From the NCBI GenBank assembly GCA_963829575.1, contig CAWHJF010000012.1:186001-250000 (forward strand): a DNA stretch of 64,000 nucleotides, written 5' to 3'. Shown here one piece after another: positions 7,510 through 15,897 of this stretch. Under the pieces are notes generated by a model. The model was not told the DNA's origin and searched no databases. It saw only the letters and a program-made list of their open reading frames with translations. Position numbers and translations under genes: made by a program. The DNA is from KACC-23026 sp963829575. GTDB taxonomy: Bacteria > Bacillota > Bacilli > Bacillales > Sporolactobacillaceae. The number at the start of each line of letters is the position of its first letter. Position 1 is the first letter of the stretch.

Positions 7510-7927
7510 GTTGATCTGTCGGCTTACAATTAATTGATGTCTAAATTCCTATCGTTCGTTTGGTCCACTAAACTCCTATATATGTGAACACAGCATTGGT
7601 GGCTCTGTTTTCCGCTCGCGCAGGTACACAAATCAACAGGTTTGGTCATTTTATAGTGTTTTGATTTGGGGAAATAGAATGATGGTGGGCATCAAGTGGG
7701 TGGGGAAAAGGAGTAAATGGTCTTATAAGTATAACGATTTTCAAAGGGAATGGGTCGTTTATTCTGAAAAATCAATGAATTTTCGAGTGACAGGAGCCTC
7801 TATAAAAGGCTGTTTTGAGCAAAATCACAGAGACAATAGTAAAAATTCTACAAATTTCGACTAAAATAGATAGTCAACCCCACATCAGGGTGTTATGATA
7901 AGAATCAGAAGATAATTTAACAAATCA
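7510..7927. other. Intergenic, no gene seen
   Basis: A 67-residue plus-strand frame (7661-7864) has no ribosome binding site and unlikely composition. CGCTCGCGCAGG at about 7612-7623 recalls the edge of the GC-rich dispersed repeat. The last part should contain the promoter of the riboswitch transcript. Confidence 0.4.
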
Positions 7928-8012
7928 ACTTGATAAAGGCAAACTCATTGAAAGGTGAGGACGCAAAGCTACAGGCCTAACGGGAGAACCTATGGCGGCT
8001 GGGTTACCAAAG
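7928..8012 (+). ncRNA. Cyclic di-GMP-I (GEMM) riboswitch aptamer
   Basis: The conserved landmarks appear in order: AGGCAAACTC, GAAAGGTGAGGACGCAAAGC, TACAGGCCTAACGG and GGCGGCTGGGTTACC. GACGCAAAGC forms the P1b turn, and the GGCTGGGTTACC side closes P1a, as in the GEMM-I consensus. The downstream gene encodes a GGDEF-EAL protein, so the ligand and the regulated enzyme match. Confidence 0.92.
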
Positions 8013-8025
8013 GGATAACGATATT

Positions 8026-8078
8026 TAAGGGTTATTTCCGTTGGGAAATAATCCTTTTAATCTATTAAAAGGGTTTTT
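8026..8078 (+). promoter_or_regulatory. Expression platform with two mutually exclusive hairpins
   Basis: Hairpin 1: AAGGGTTATTTCC / GGAAATAATCCTTTT. Hairpin 2: CCTTTTAAT / ATTAAAAGG followed by GTTTTTGG, i.e. a terminator. They share 8051-8060 and cannot form together, which is the usual layout of a transcription-terminating riboswitch. Confidence 0.7.
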
Positions 8079-8092
8079 GGGTGTGAGAAAAG

Positions 8093-10399
8093 ATGAGAAC
8101 GTTTCACAATATGAGGAGCGGGAGTTGGAGGCTTATGTTCAAAAATCGCTTGCCAATACATACGCTTGTCTTGAGCGCAGGTTTTTTCTTTGTATGGAAT
8201 GGAGTTTTTCATGATAATTGGTGGTTAAGGGGAGTGGGCTTTAGCGGGATCCAAATTGCTGGGGGGATCCTAGCCTGTCTTTGGTTATTTAGAGCGTATA
8301 GAATAGAAACTCATAACATGCGTTCTTTTTGGCTATGGCTTGGTATTGGACAAGCGTTAGACCTAGGAGCGTCCACGGTCTGGTTGATCTCGCAAGTGTT
8401 AAACCCTAATGGTTTAGGCGCGTTATTTACGTTCTCCTATATTGTCTGGTTAATCGCCTCCGCAGTCTATTTGGGCACATTAATTCACAAGTTGAGAGAA
8501 TTAACCCATGCGAACTTAGTGGAAACGAATTTGTTCAATGTGTATATCGTCATGATTACCGTAGCGTCTATCGTTGGCTATTATTTTATTAAACCTGTCT
8601 TATCAATTACGGACCATTCTATTCTTATAACGATTGCATCCGTTTCTTATCCAGTGGTAGATCTCAGCATGCTTTTGGTCATCGCCATGCTTTACTATAT
8701 GGTTCAGCCATTAAAAGGCAAGCGAATCGCCTACCTAATCTTATTAGGTTTCTTGGCCCAAATACTAGCTGATTTTAACTTTGATTACGCTACCTTAAGA
8801 GGGACCTATCATGAAGGAGGAACAGTTGATTTTCTTTATCAAGTGGCCATCCTCTTCGTGGGTGCAGCAGGTTATTATGCGAAAGGGAATACGAAACGAA
8901 TCCGAGTGGGTCAGGTTAGAGTCTTAAATTCAAAAAATGAAAGTCTGGCGCCCTATTTAAGTATTTTTGTTCTAATGGGCTTAGTTACACTCAGTTACCA
9001 TTGGGATTTTAATGTGCTCAGTTTTGGTTTGCTTCTCATTTTTCTAATGGTAATGGGGAGACAAATCCTAGTCATCAAAAAGAATCATACACTTATTGAA
9101 GAATTTAAGAAGCTTGCTTACCATGATCCCTTAACAAAATTAAACAACCGGGTCAGTTTTCAAGAAGACTTAAATCGTTATATTCAACAAAACAAAGAGA
9201 TCGCCCTTTTATTATTGGATTTAGATCGGTTTAAGGTCGTAAATGATACGCTAGGTCATCCAATTGGCGATCTGATCTTGGAGCGTGCGGCAAACCGTTT
9301 AAAAGAAGTCGTTCAAGGTGAAGAGAAGTTGGGCGTCTACCGGTTAGGTGGGGATGAGTTTGTCATCATTCTTCCGAGGACTGATGAACTAGATTATATA
9401 GAACTTGGAGAAAATATCGTACAAATCTTTCAGAAGCCTTTTAGTATAAACGAGCATGAGATGGTGATTACCCCAAGTATAGGAATCAGTCTTTTCCCGG
9501 AACATGGGGAAACCAGTGAGGAATTATTAAAACACGCGGATGCGGCGATGTATTCGGCAAAGGATAGCGGTAAGAACCGCTACTACGTGTTCAATTCAGA
9601 ACTCAGCAATAAGCTCTCACGCAAGATGATGATTGAAAATGGGCTACGGAAGGCCATAATAAAAGAGCAATTAAGGATCTATTATCAACCACAAATTGAA
9701 CTGAAAACCAACCGGTTGATCGGCGTCGAGGCTTTACTCCGTTGGGATCATCCAAGGCTCGGATGGGTTTCACCCGCTGAATTCATTCCAATTGCAGAGG
9801 AAACAGGTCATATTAACCAAATTGGTGAGTGGGTTTTGGAAAAAGCCTGTTTACAAGCCAAACAGTGGCAGAATCAAGGCTACCCGCCCATATCTGTTGC
9901 GGTCAATGTATCCGTGAAACAACTTCAGCAATGTCATTTTACGGCGACGGTTATGAAAACGCTTTGGATGACTGAATTGGAGCCTAAATACCTAGAATTA
10001 GAAATTACAGAAAGTGTCATGCAAGATTTTGCTGAGAGTGCTTTAATCTTAAATAATTTGAAGGAATTAGGTATTAAAACGTCCATGGATGACTTCGGAA
10101 AAGGTTATTCTTCTCTGTATGCTCTGCAGAAATTGCCGCTGGATACGATGAAAATCGATAAAACCTTTATCGATGATCTGGCAGAAGAGAATAAGAAGGC
10201 AATGGTGAAGACGATAATTGAACTTGGCCTCCAATTAGGTCTGAAAATTGTGGCTGAGGGGATCGAGGAAGAGAACCAACTGGAAAGTTTATTAGAGGCC
10301 CATTGTCCAATCGGCCAGGGCTATCTCTTCTCAAAACCATTAGAAGTTGAGGCATTTGAACAAAAATTCCTTAAAGAGGAAAGACGAATAAATGTCTGA
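8093..10399 (+). CDS. Membrane-bound GGDEF-EAL cyclic-di-GMP enzyme
   Basis: A 768-residue protein. Residues about 15-330 hold some nine hydrophobic helices forming an integral-membrane sensor domain. The GGDEF domain follows (about 345-510) with an intact signature RLGGDEF (419-423), so diguanylate cyclase activity is possible; no RxxD inhibitory site precedes it. The EAL domain (about 520-765) keeps EALLRW (546-548), DDFGKGYSS, KIDKTFIDD and VAEGIE, the metal and catalytic motifs of active phosphodiesterases. Both halves thus look active. ATG 8093 lacks a good ribosome site; ATG 8135 (14 codons in), with GGAGCGGGAG upstream, is the likelier start. Controlled by the riboswitch at 7928-8012. 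Confidence 0.92.
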   Translation: MRTFHNMRSGSWRLMFKNRLPIHTLVLSAGFFFVWNGVFHDNWWLRGVGFSGIQIAGGILACLWLFRAYRIETHNMRSFWLWLGIGQALDLGASTVWLISQVLNPNGLGALFTFSYIVWLIASAVYLGTLIHKLRELTHANLVETNLFNVYIVMITVASIVGYYFIKPVLSITDHSILITIASVSYPVVDLSMLLVIAMLYYMVQPLKGKRIAYLILLGFLAQILADFNFDYATLRGTYHEGGTVDFLYQVAILFVGAAGYYAKGNTKRIRVGQVRVLNSKNESLAPYLSIFVLMGLVTLSYHWDFNVLSFGLLLIFLMVMGRQILVIKKNHTLIEEFKKLAYHDPLTKLNNRVSFQEDLNRYIQQNKEIALLLLDLDRFKVVNDTLGHPIGDLILERAANRLKEVVQGEEKLGVYRLGGDEFVIILPRTDELDYIELGENIVQIFQKPFSINEHEMVITPSIGISLFPEHGETSEELLKHADAAMYSAKDSGKNRYYVFNSELSNKLSRKMMIENGLRKAIIKEQLRIYYQPQIELKTNRLIGVEALLRWDHPRLGWVSPAEFIPIAEETGHINQIGEWVLEKACLQAKQWQNQGYPPISVAVNVSVKQLQQCHFTATVMKTLWMTELEPKYLELEITESVMQDFAESALILNNLKELGIKTSMDDFGKGYSSLYALQKLPLDTMKIDKTFIDDLAEENKKAMVKTIIELGLQLGLKIVAEGIEEENQLESLLEAHCPIGQGYLFSKPLEVEAFEQKFLKEERRINV

Positions 10400-10441
10400 A
10401 TCGAATACGCTCAATGCGTCAGACGTATGCGTGATTGAAGA

Positions 10442-10473
10442 GGGTCTTCCTACCGATTAGGAAGACCTTTTTT
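10442..10473 (+). terminator. Rho-independent terminator after the GGDEF-EAL gene
   Basis: GGTCTTCCTA / TAGGAAGACC stem with CCGAT loop and seven T. Confidence 0.92.
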
Positions 10474-10585
10474 TGATGAGTGCTTAATATTACTAAGCGA
10501 AGCATTAAAAGTGTGACCCAACTCACGTTTTTTTGCAGGAACTTACGCTAAACTAATCGGTGCGGTACAAAAGGAGTGGACGGTT

Positions 10586-10975
10586 ATGACCGAAACACGA
10601 TTAAGATCGTTGTTCGATGAAATTGGAAGAGAAAAAATCGATCAATTGGTAGAGGTGTTCTACCCAAAAGTCTATCAGGACCCTGAATTAAGACCTTTAT
10701 TTGTTGGGGATATGAAGGAAATCATGCGCAAGCAAAGGATGTTTATGACTCAATTTCTAGGTGGTCCTCCTTTATATAGTGAAGAGTTTGGACCGCCAAT
10801 GATGAAACACCGCCATCTGAGATTTGAAATTACACCTGAGCGAGCCACGGCCTGGTTGCGATGCATGGGAGAAGCCTTTGAAGAAGTGGGGTTGAGCGAG
10901 CATCCCGCGGGACTATTTTTCTATGACCGGTTAAGACAGGTTGCTTCTATTATGGTGAATACAGAAAACGAGTAA
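10586..10975 (+). CDS. Truncated hemoglobin, group II (YjbI-like)
   Basis: A 129-residue 2-over-2 globin. LFDEIGREKIDQLVEVFYPKV is helices A-B, with the Tyr that contacts bound ligand in VFYPKV (B10). FVGDMKEIMRKQRMFMTQFLGGPPLYSE is the E helix and loop. The proximal His lies in MMKHRHLRFEITPERATAW, and the Trp in ATAWLRCM is the group II G8 tryptophan. The family binds oxygen, NO or sulfide; in Bacillus the homologue is YjbI. AGGAG lies about ten bases before ATG 10586. Single gene between two terminators. Confidence 0.9.
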   Translation: MTETRLRSLFDEIGREKIDQLVEVFYPKVYQDPELRPLFVGDMKEIMRKQRMFMTQFLGGPPLYSEEFGPPMMKHRHLRFEITPERATAWLRCMGEAFEEVGLSEHPAGLFFYDRLRQVASIMVNTENE

Positions 10976-10991
10976 GGATGAGGTAATCCAT

Positions 10992-11040
10992 GAAAAAAGG
11001 GTCAGCCCCTCGTGTAAGAACGAGGGAATCTGACCCTTTT
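10992..11040. terminator. Terminator between convergent globin and nspC genes
   Basis: AAAAGGGTCAG / CTGACCCTTTT outer stem, CCCTCGT / ACGAGGG inner stem, T-run on the plus side and A-run at the other end, so it can serve both directions. Closely related to the hairpin at 54980-55025. Confidence 0.88.
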
Positions 11041-11068
11041 GTTCGTTTCATCGACCCTTTTTAAGGGT

Positions 11069-12196
11069 TTAAGCAAGTCGCATCTTAAAATCCTGGTAAC
11101 CAAACGCTTGGATAATTCTGCAATCGCCCGTTTGATCTTGAATCGCTATAGTAGGAAGCGCCATGCCATTAAAGGTTGTGGTTTTAACCATGGTATAAAT
11201 GGCCATGTCACCAAAAACCAGTCGATCGCCGCTTTTTAATGGCTGATCAAAAGAATAATCTCCAATTACGTCCCCAGTAAGACAGGTTTGCCCACCCAAT
11301 CGATACGTATAAGGCTTCTCACCCGGTTCACCTGCATTTAAAAGGGGTGGACGGTAGGGCATTTCTAACACATCTGGCATGTGGCAGGTTGCAGAGGTGT
11401 CTAAAATGGCGATCTCCATTTTATTTTCAATAAAATCGAGGACGCTTGTAATGAGGTAACCCGCGTTGAGTGCGACAGCTTCCCCAGGCTCTAAATAAAC
11501 CTCTAAATCATACTTGTCCTGCATTTTTTTAATTAATTTTTCTAAGCGTGGGATGTCATAATCCTCTCGAGTAATATGATGTCCACCGCCAAAATTAATC
11601 CATTCCATTTGAGGGAGCCATTGTCCAAACTTTTCTTCGACAACATTTAATGTGGTTTCGAGATCATCTGAATTCTGCTGGCAAAGCGTATGGAAATGAA
11701 GGCCAGAGATCCCATCCAGTAAATCTGGACGGAAATGATCTACCGTCACGCCAAAACGGGAGCCGGGTGAACAAGGGTCGTAAATGGCATGGCCTTCTTG
11801 AGTGGAGCATTCAGGATTAATGCGCAGACCTGCCTTTTTACCAGCTTGTAGCACTTTATCTTTAAATTTTTCAACTTGTGAAAAAGAGTTAAAGATAATA
11901 TGGTCACAGAGTTCAACAATTTCATCGATTTCATCCTCACGATAGGCAGGGGAAAAGACATGATTTTCCTTTCCCATTGCCTCGTGACCAAGACGCGCTT
12001 CATACAAACCGCTCGCTGTGGTTCCACTTAAATAGGTTCCAATTAACGGGTATAAAGTGGACATGGAGAAAGCCTTCTGAGCGAGAACGACTTTACATCC
12101 CGTACGCTCCATCACACCGTGGATAATTTTTAAGTTTTTCTCCAACAAACTTTCATCAACAACATAACATGGAGTTGGCAGTTCATCGAAACGCAT
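11069..12196 (-). CDS. nspC: Carboxynorspermidine/carboxyspermidine decarboxylase
   Basis: A 375-residue PLP enzyme of the alanine-racemase-fold decarboxylases. It starts ELPTPCYVVDESLLEKNL, has the PLP lysine in KVVLAQKAFSM (Lys41), WINFGGGHHITREDY (phosphate-binding region) and the late active-site segment LGGQTCLTGDVIGDYSF. It removes the carboxyl group from carboxynorspermidine or carboxyspermidine, the last step of the alternative aspartate-semialdehyde-based polyamine route. It lies one base after the stop of the dehydrogenase gene and is translationally linked to it. Confidence 0.93.
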   Translation of the reverse strand: MRFDELPTPCYVVDESLLEKNLKIIHGVMERTGCKVVLAQKAFSMSTLYPLIGTYLSGTTASGLYEARLGHEAMGKENHVFSPAYREDEIDEIVELCDHIIFNSFSQVEKFKDKVLQAGKKAGLRINPECSTQEGHAIYDPCSPGSRFGVTVDHFRPDLLDGISGLHFHTLCQQNSDDLETTLNVVEEKFGQWLPQMEWINFGGGHHITREDYDIPRLEKLIKKMQDKYDLEVYLEPGEAVALNAGYLITSVLDFIENKMEIAILDTSATCHMPDVLEMPYRPPLLNAGEPGEKPYTYRLGGQTCLTGDVIGDYSFDQPLKSGDRLVFGDMAIYTMVKTTTFNGMALPTIAIQDQTGDCRIIQAFGYQDFKMRLA

Positions 12197-12197
12197 T

Positions 12198-13439
12198 TTA
12201 ACGACTGTACTCCTCTTCTTTGATCGGCTCGTTGTCCACGAGTTCAGGATTAAAGTCTTCTTTCCAAGGCAATCCCCATTTGTTCAAGGCTTCCATAAAT
12301 GGATCTGGATCAAACTCTTCGACGTTTAACACGCCAGGTGTGTTCCATTTCCCAGTCAGAACCATCATAGCGCCGATCATGGCAGGGACCCCTGTTGTAT
12401 AAGAAACCGCTTGGGAACCGACTTCTCGGTAACAGGCTTCATGGTCGCACACATTGTATACATAATAGGTCTTTTCTTTTCCGTCTTTTTTGCCTCGGAA
12501 GATACAGCCAATGTTCGTTTTTCCTTTTGTACGAGGCCCAAGAGATGCTGGGTCCGGTAACACCGCTTTTAAAAATTGTAATGGAACAATTTTCTTGCCA
12601 TCAAACTCAATCGGTTCGATCGAAGTCATGCCAACATTCTCAAGGCACTTAAGGTGGGTCAAATAGCTTTCACCAAAAGTCATGAAGAAGCGAATCCGTT
12701 TGATGCCAGGGATATTAAGGGCAAGGGATTCAATTTCCTCATGGTGTAATAAATACATATCTTTTTCACCAACTTCAGGAAAATCATACACACGCTTAAT
12801 TTCCATCGGTTCGGTTTCAACCCATTGGCCATTCTCCCAGTAACTCCCATTAGCGGTCACTTCACGAATGTTGATTTCGGGGTTGAAGTTGGTGGCAAAC
12901 GGATAGCCGTGATCCCCTGCATTACAATCTAGTATGTCAATCGTTTCAATTTCATCAAAGTGATGTTTAAGAGCATAAGCCGAAAATACGCCGGTGACAC
13001 CTGGGTCAAAACCACTACCTAACACAGCCGTAATGCCTGCTTTTTCAAAACGTTCGCGGTAATCCCATTGCCATTTGTACTCAAACTTGGCGGTATCTTC
13101 GGGTTCATAGTTTGCTGTATCGAGATAATGGGTTTTGGTTGCGAGACACGCATCCATGATGGTCAAATCCTGATAAGGGAGGGCAAGATTCATCACAATA
13201 TCGGGTTTAACCTCATTGATCAGTGCAATCAATTCATCCACATTATCTGCATCGACTTGCGCCGTCGTAATTTTTGTTTGTCCTCCGTCGAGCTTAGCTT
13301 TCAATTCATCACATTTCGCCTTTGTACGACTCGCAATGCAAATTTCCTCAAAAACTTCATGGTTTTGCACACATTTGTGAATGGCAACGGAAGCGACACC
13401 GCCTGCGCCAATAATAAGTGCTTTTCCCAATCTTCCCAT
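12198..13439 (-). CDS. Carboxynorspermidine/carboxyspermidine synthase (saccharopine dehydrogenase family)
   Basis: A 413-residue NADPH-dependent reductase. Its N-terminal Rossmann motif is KALIIGAGGVASVAIHKC and it contains VLGSGFDPGVTGVFSAYALKH and DCNAGDHGYPFATNFNPE, segments typical of the carboxynorspermidine dehydrogenase branch rather than lysine-pathway enzymes. It condenses aspartate semialdehyde with diaminopropane or putrescine and reduces the product, which NspC then decarboxylates. First gene of a two-gene leftward operon. The start ATG 13439 is preceded by ATAGGAG. A roughly 475-base leader with a terminator-like hairpin separates it from the likely promoter. Confidence 0.93.
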   Translation of the reverse strand: MGRLGKALIIGAGGVASVAIHKCVQNHEVFEEICIASRTKAKCDELKAKLDGGQTKITTAQVDADNVDELIALINEVKPDIVMNLALPYQDLTIMDACLATKTHYLDTANYEPEDTAKFEYKWQWDYRERFEKAGITAVLGSGFDPGVTGVFSAYALKHHFDEIETIDILDCNAGDHGYPFATNFNPEINIREVTANGSYWENGQWVETEPMEIKRVYDFPEVGEKDMYLLHHEEIESLALNIPGIKRIRFFMTFGESYLTHLKCLENVGMTSIEPIEFDGKKIVPLQFLKAVLPDPASLGPRTKGKTNIGCIFRGKKDGKEKTYYVYNVCDHEACYREVGSQAVSYTTGVPAMIGAMMVLTGKWNTPGVLNVEEFDPDPFMEALNKWGLPWKEDFNPELVDNEPIKEEEYSR

Positions 13440-13497
13440 CTCCTATCAAAATAAATTTTAAACCTATCCACGAACCGGTCATTACCTATTTACCCAA

Positions 13498-13545
13498 TAA
13501 AAAAACAAGTGTAACACGCAGTCACCGCGCACAACACTTGTTTGA
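13498..13545 (-). terminator. Terminator-like hairpin inside the norspermidine operon leader
   Basis: On the minus strand AACAAGTGT...ACACTTGTT is followed by a T-run (TTGTTTTTTTATT). It lies about 60 bases before the first start codon, well downstream of the promoter, i.e. in attenuator position. Confidence 0.7.
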
Positions 13546-13916
13546 TATATATATTTCTTCATATTAGGCAGCTTTAAGACACCGTTATGCAATGAGCATG
13601 GCAATGCCTTCCAAAATAAAATTGGATTTGAAAGCCTTTAATATTCAAATATATCAATTGATCAGAGTCTATATAGCAAATAATCACTTTTACTACTCTT
13701 ATTGACCGTTTCACAAGTTGTGTGCATGATCTGCACTGGTTGTAAAGTAACCAACTTATAAAATTTGAGCTTTTAACTCAATCAATAAGGCAACTAAAGT
13801 TGCCAATCGGCATTTGACCCGGCTGTCCGTGTGGCCTTGACCTCCAAAAAAAGGAAGTGGTCAAAGTTATCTGCATAGAAAGACCCGTACTATTTGAAAT
13901 CAGCCTTCCAATACTT
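13546..13916 (-). ncRNA. Candidate structured leader RNA, no known riboswitch class recognised
   Basis: Reading the minus strand from the promoter: hairpin TTGACC/GGTCAA (13837-13864), a GC-rich section with CACGGACAGCCGGGTCAA, a perfect GGCAACT/AGTTGCC hairpin (13789-13804), a TTGAG/CTCAA hairpin (13764-13782), then AT-rich sequence before the terminator-like hairpin. No T-box, lysine, S-box, purine or cobalamin signature was found. Regulatory role is inferred. Confidence 0.45.
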
Positions 13917-13921
13917 TCTAT

Positions 13922-13950
13922 ATACTATCAGTATGAATTTTAAAATGCAA
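13922..13950 (-). promoter_or_regulatory. Sigma-A-type promoter of the norspermidine operon
   Basis: Minus strand TTGCAT, 17-base spacer, TAGTAT. It predicts transcription starting near 13915. Confidence 0.6.
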
Positions 13951-14264
13951 GGGACTCATACGGATTTCGTAAAATTAACTTTGAACCAAAAGGGCAGATA
14001 AGAAAATGAAGGGGCGCCGATTCCATCCATGTAATTAACGTTCCCAGAATTCATGGTTTTCATTAAACAAGGTGACAGGTACTGCCAAAATTTTCTCACA
14101 TGCAACATAGTGGCAGGTCCTCACCAAAACAGTCACGTTTATTATGTATAGGATAAAGGTTCGAAACGCTTTTTTCTAAAAGATTGTTGTTGTTTGAACA
14201 AGTAGAAAGCAAGCCGATTTTCACCAGAACTAAAAAGCAACAAAGTTTACGAAAACAGCCTATA
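13951..14264. other. Intergenic, no gene seen
   Basis: AT-rich with scattered hairpins (for example around 14070-14125). The short frames here lack ribosome binding sites. Confidence 0.4.
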
Positions 14265-14310
14265 TTAAAAAGATCTACCCCCTCGCCCGTCAACGTTAGG
14301 GGGCAGATCA
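14265..14310 (-). terminator. Terminator of the DUF4023 gene
   Basis: Minus strand GATCTGCCCCCT / AGGGGGTAGATC followed by TTTTTAATA. Confidence 0.8.
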
Positions 14311-14378
14311 TTTATAAGGAAAGCCGTTATAACTTCTACTGTCTAAGCGGGTGCCTTTATAGTGTCCCGGTCATGACC

Positions 14379-14510
14379 TTAACTATTATTGCTGTGTTCT
14401 TTGTTTGGAAGTTTGTGGCTCTTGTGAGAATTGCCCTTCCGTTTGCTATTCTTTTTCATTTGAGCTTGTTTTTCATGTAAGTTCTCAACAAATTCGTGTG
14501 TGTCTTCCAT
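14379..14510 (-). CDS. DUF4023-family mini-protein
   Basis: A 43-residue, highly charged protein read by eye: THEFVENLHEKQAQMKKN, a Lys/Arg/Asn-rich middle, and KLPNKEHS near the end. The FVE.L...QA...KN and KLPNK landmarks fit the DUF4023 family of short Bacillales proteins. Function unknown; the composition resembles minor small acid-soluble spore proteins. GGAGGGG lies five bases before ATG 14510, and a terminator follows at 14265-14310. It has its own transcription unit. Confidence 0.8.
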   Translation of the reverse strand: MEDTHEFVENLHEKQAQMKKNSKRKGNSHKSHKLPNKEHSNNS

Positions 14511-14578
14511 CTGGACCCCTCCTTGGTTTTATCCTTTTTAACATTCCATAAATCTAAAAAATCATACGATAGGTCAAT

Positions 14579-14616
14579 TAAAAGCGGACCACCATCTATA
14601 ATGAAAACCCGCTTTT
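14579..14616 (-). terminator. Terminator of the Ser/Thr-rich protein gene
   Basis: Minus strand AAAAGCGG / CCGCTTTT then AATT. The loop is long. Confidence 0.55.
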
Positions 14617-14624
14617 GAAACGCT

Positions 14625-15575
14625 TTATAATTTGTTGATTCTTTTTAAAAAAGTAAGCAATCCTCCGCCGATTGCAAAGACAAAGACCAGAAGAAGCGTC
14701 CCGATCATATGTTTGTGTGTTTGGTTCGTGTGGTTCTCGGTTGCTTCCAACTTAGGTTGTGTCGACGCCGCTTCGGCCTGTTTAATAACGGATACCGTGT
14801 CATGAGCTTGTGATGACTGAACGGGGTTTGGCCCTTGATGCTCAAAATCGGATGGTTGAGTCACCTTCGTGTCTAATGGTAAATTTGAAACGCTTTGAGT
14901 ATTAGATGCGTTTGACGTGCTAGAGGCTTTCGTACTTTTCGTAGTGGAGCTCGTTTGTTTAATAGGCGTCGATGTGGAACTTGATAATGATTTGGACTGA
15001 GTTTTAGAGCGAGAGCTTGATGGGCTAGAAGTCTTGTTGAGTGTGCTCGAACTTGTATTGGAACTTGAGCTAGAAGAACTTGTACGGCTTGAAGATTTTG
15101 AGCTGGTTAGGCTCGATGAATTTGAATTCTTTTCAGAAGTTGTTGAGCTTTTTGAACCAGATGGTGTTCCGGAATCAGGCGTACTTGAGGAGTCCTTGGT
15201 GGATCCTGAAGAAGTTGAACTCTTTGAAGTTGAAGTGGAGTCTGTACTCGCATCTGTTGTCGAAGACGTTACCCCAGATGATCCAGAACTTGGAGACGCG
15301 CTAGAGTCTGTAGAGGGCGATGTTCCGCTCGAATCTGTAGTTGTGGTTTTCGTGCTCGTTGAATCCTGACTTGTTCCAGATGTCGAGGTTGGCGTTGTGA
15401 CCGTTCCTTTTGTTTGAACTGTATTTGATTTAGGGTTTGATGGCGTGGCCGTGGTGTCGGAACGTGTTGTCGTTGGAGTTGAGTCCTGGGAATCTGCTGC
15501 ATAGCCCATTTTAAGTGGTGTGAATGTGAGTGTTGCAAGAACAAGGGGAATAACCAATAGGCTTCGTTTTTTCAT
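14625..15575 (-). CDS. Ser/Thr-rich secreted protein with C-terminal membrane anchor
   Basis: A 316-residue protein with a signal peptide (MKKRSLLVIPLVLATLTFTP, cleavage near GYAAD), about 220 residues of low-complexity Ser/Thr/Asn/Pro/Lys sequence, then a C-terminal hydrophobic helix (MIGTLLLVFVFAIGGGLLTF) followed by KRINKL. No LPxTG motif precedes the helix, so it is probably membrane-anchored rather than sortase-linked. The low-complexity part may be a glycosylated stalk spanning the wall. The start ATG 15575 is chosen for AAGGAG six bases before it; the frame runs on upstream to 15725 without such a site. The plus-strand frames here are shadows of the repetitive codons. Confidence 0.75.
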   Translation of the reverse strand: MKKRSLLVIPLVLATLTFTPLKMGYAADSQDSTPTTTRSDTTATPSNPKSNTVQTKGTVTTPTSTSGTSQDSTSTKTTTTDSSGTSPSTDSSASPSSGSSGVTSSTTDASTDSTSTSKSSTSSGSTKDSSSTPDSGTPSGSKSSTTSEKNSNSSSLTSSKSSSRTSSSSSSSNTSSSTLNKTSSPSSSRSKTQSKSLSSSTSTPIKQTSSTTKSTKASSTSNASNTQSVSNLPLDTKVTQPSDFEHQGPNPVQSSQAHDTVSVIKQAEAASTQPKLEATENHTNQTHKHMIGTLLLVFVFAIGGGLLTFLKRINKL

Positions 15576-15861
15576 AACAGGCTCCTTTTCCGACTTATTA
15601 ATTTTTTTATTTGAAAAAAAGAATAGAAAGTATGCATTTACAAATTTAACCATACCTGATGTCTTCGAACTATTCAATAGAATTAAGAACAAAGGCCAAG
15701 TTATAAGCGCCGCATCCTTTTTCAAGTCCTGTCAACAACTGCCTTGACAAAACTGCATTTAGATTTTATTGAAGTGGCTCTCAGGCATCCATATAATAAA
15801 AAGTGTGGAATAAATACACATCATTTATTGCAATTATAAGTACTATAAGCTTTCTTATGGA

Positions 15862-15877
15862 ATGGAAGCGCTATAAA
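15862..15877 (+). promoter_or_regulatory. Candidate CcpA (cre) site upstream of mtlA
   Basis: ATGGAAGCGCTATAAA matches the cre consensus WTGNAARCGNWWWCAW except for one base (C to A near the end). It lies about 20 bases before the mtlA start. A TTGACA element at 15744 and a GTGT/ACAC dyad at about 15803-15819 could be the MtlR-activated promoter and MtlR site. All inferred from pattern and position. Confidence 0.5.
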
Positions 15878-15897
15878 AATTATACGGAGGTGCGAAA

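Noticed and set aside
7661..7864. 67-aa plus-strand frame before the riboswitch
   Set aside because: No ribosome binding site, low-complexity Trp/Lys/Ser composition, and it runs up to the transcript leader of the GGDEF-EAL gene.
14184..14480. 98-aa plus-strand frame with a hydrophobic end
   Set aside because: It lies antisense to the DUF4023 gene and its terminator; the hydrophobic part is the complement of Lys/Asn codons. No site upstream.
15034..15369. 111-aa acidic/Leu-Val repeat frame on the plus strand
   Set aside because: Complement of the Ser/Thr-rich region of the minus-strand surface protein; its regularity comes from those repeated codons.
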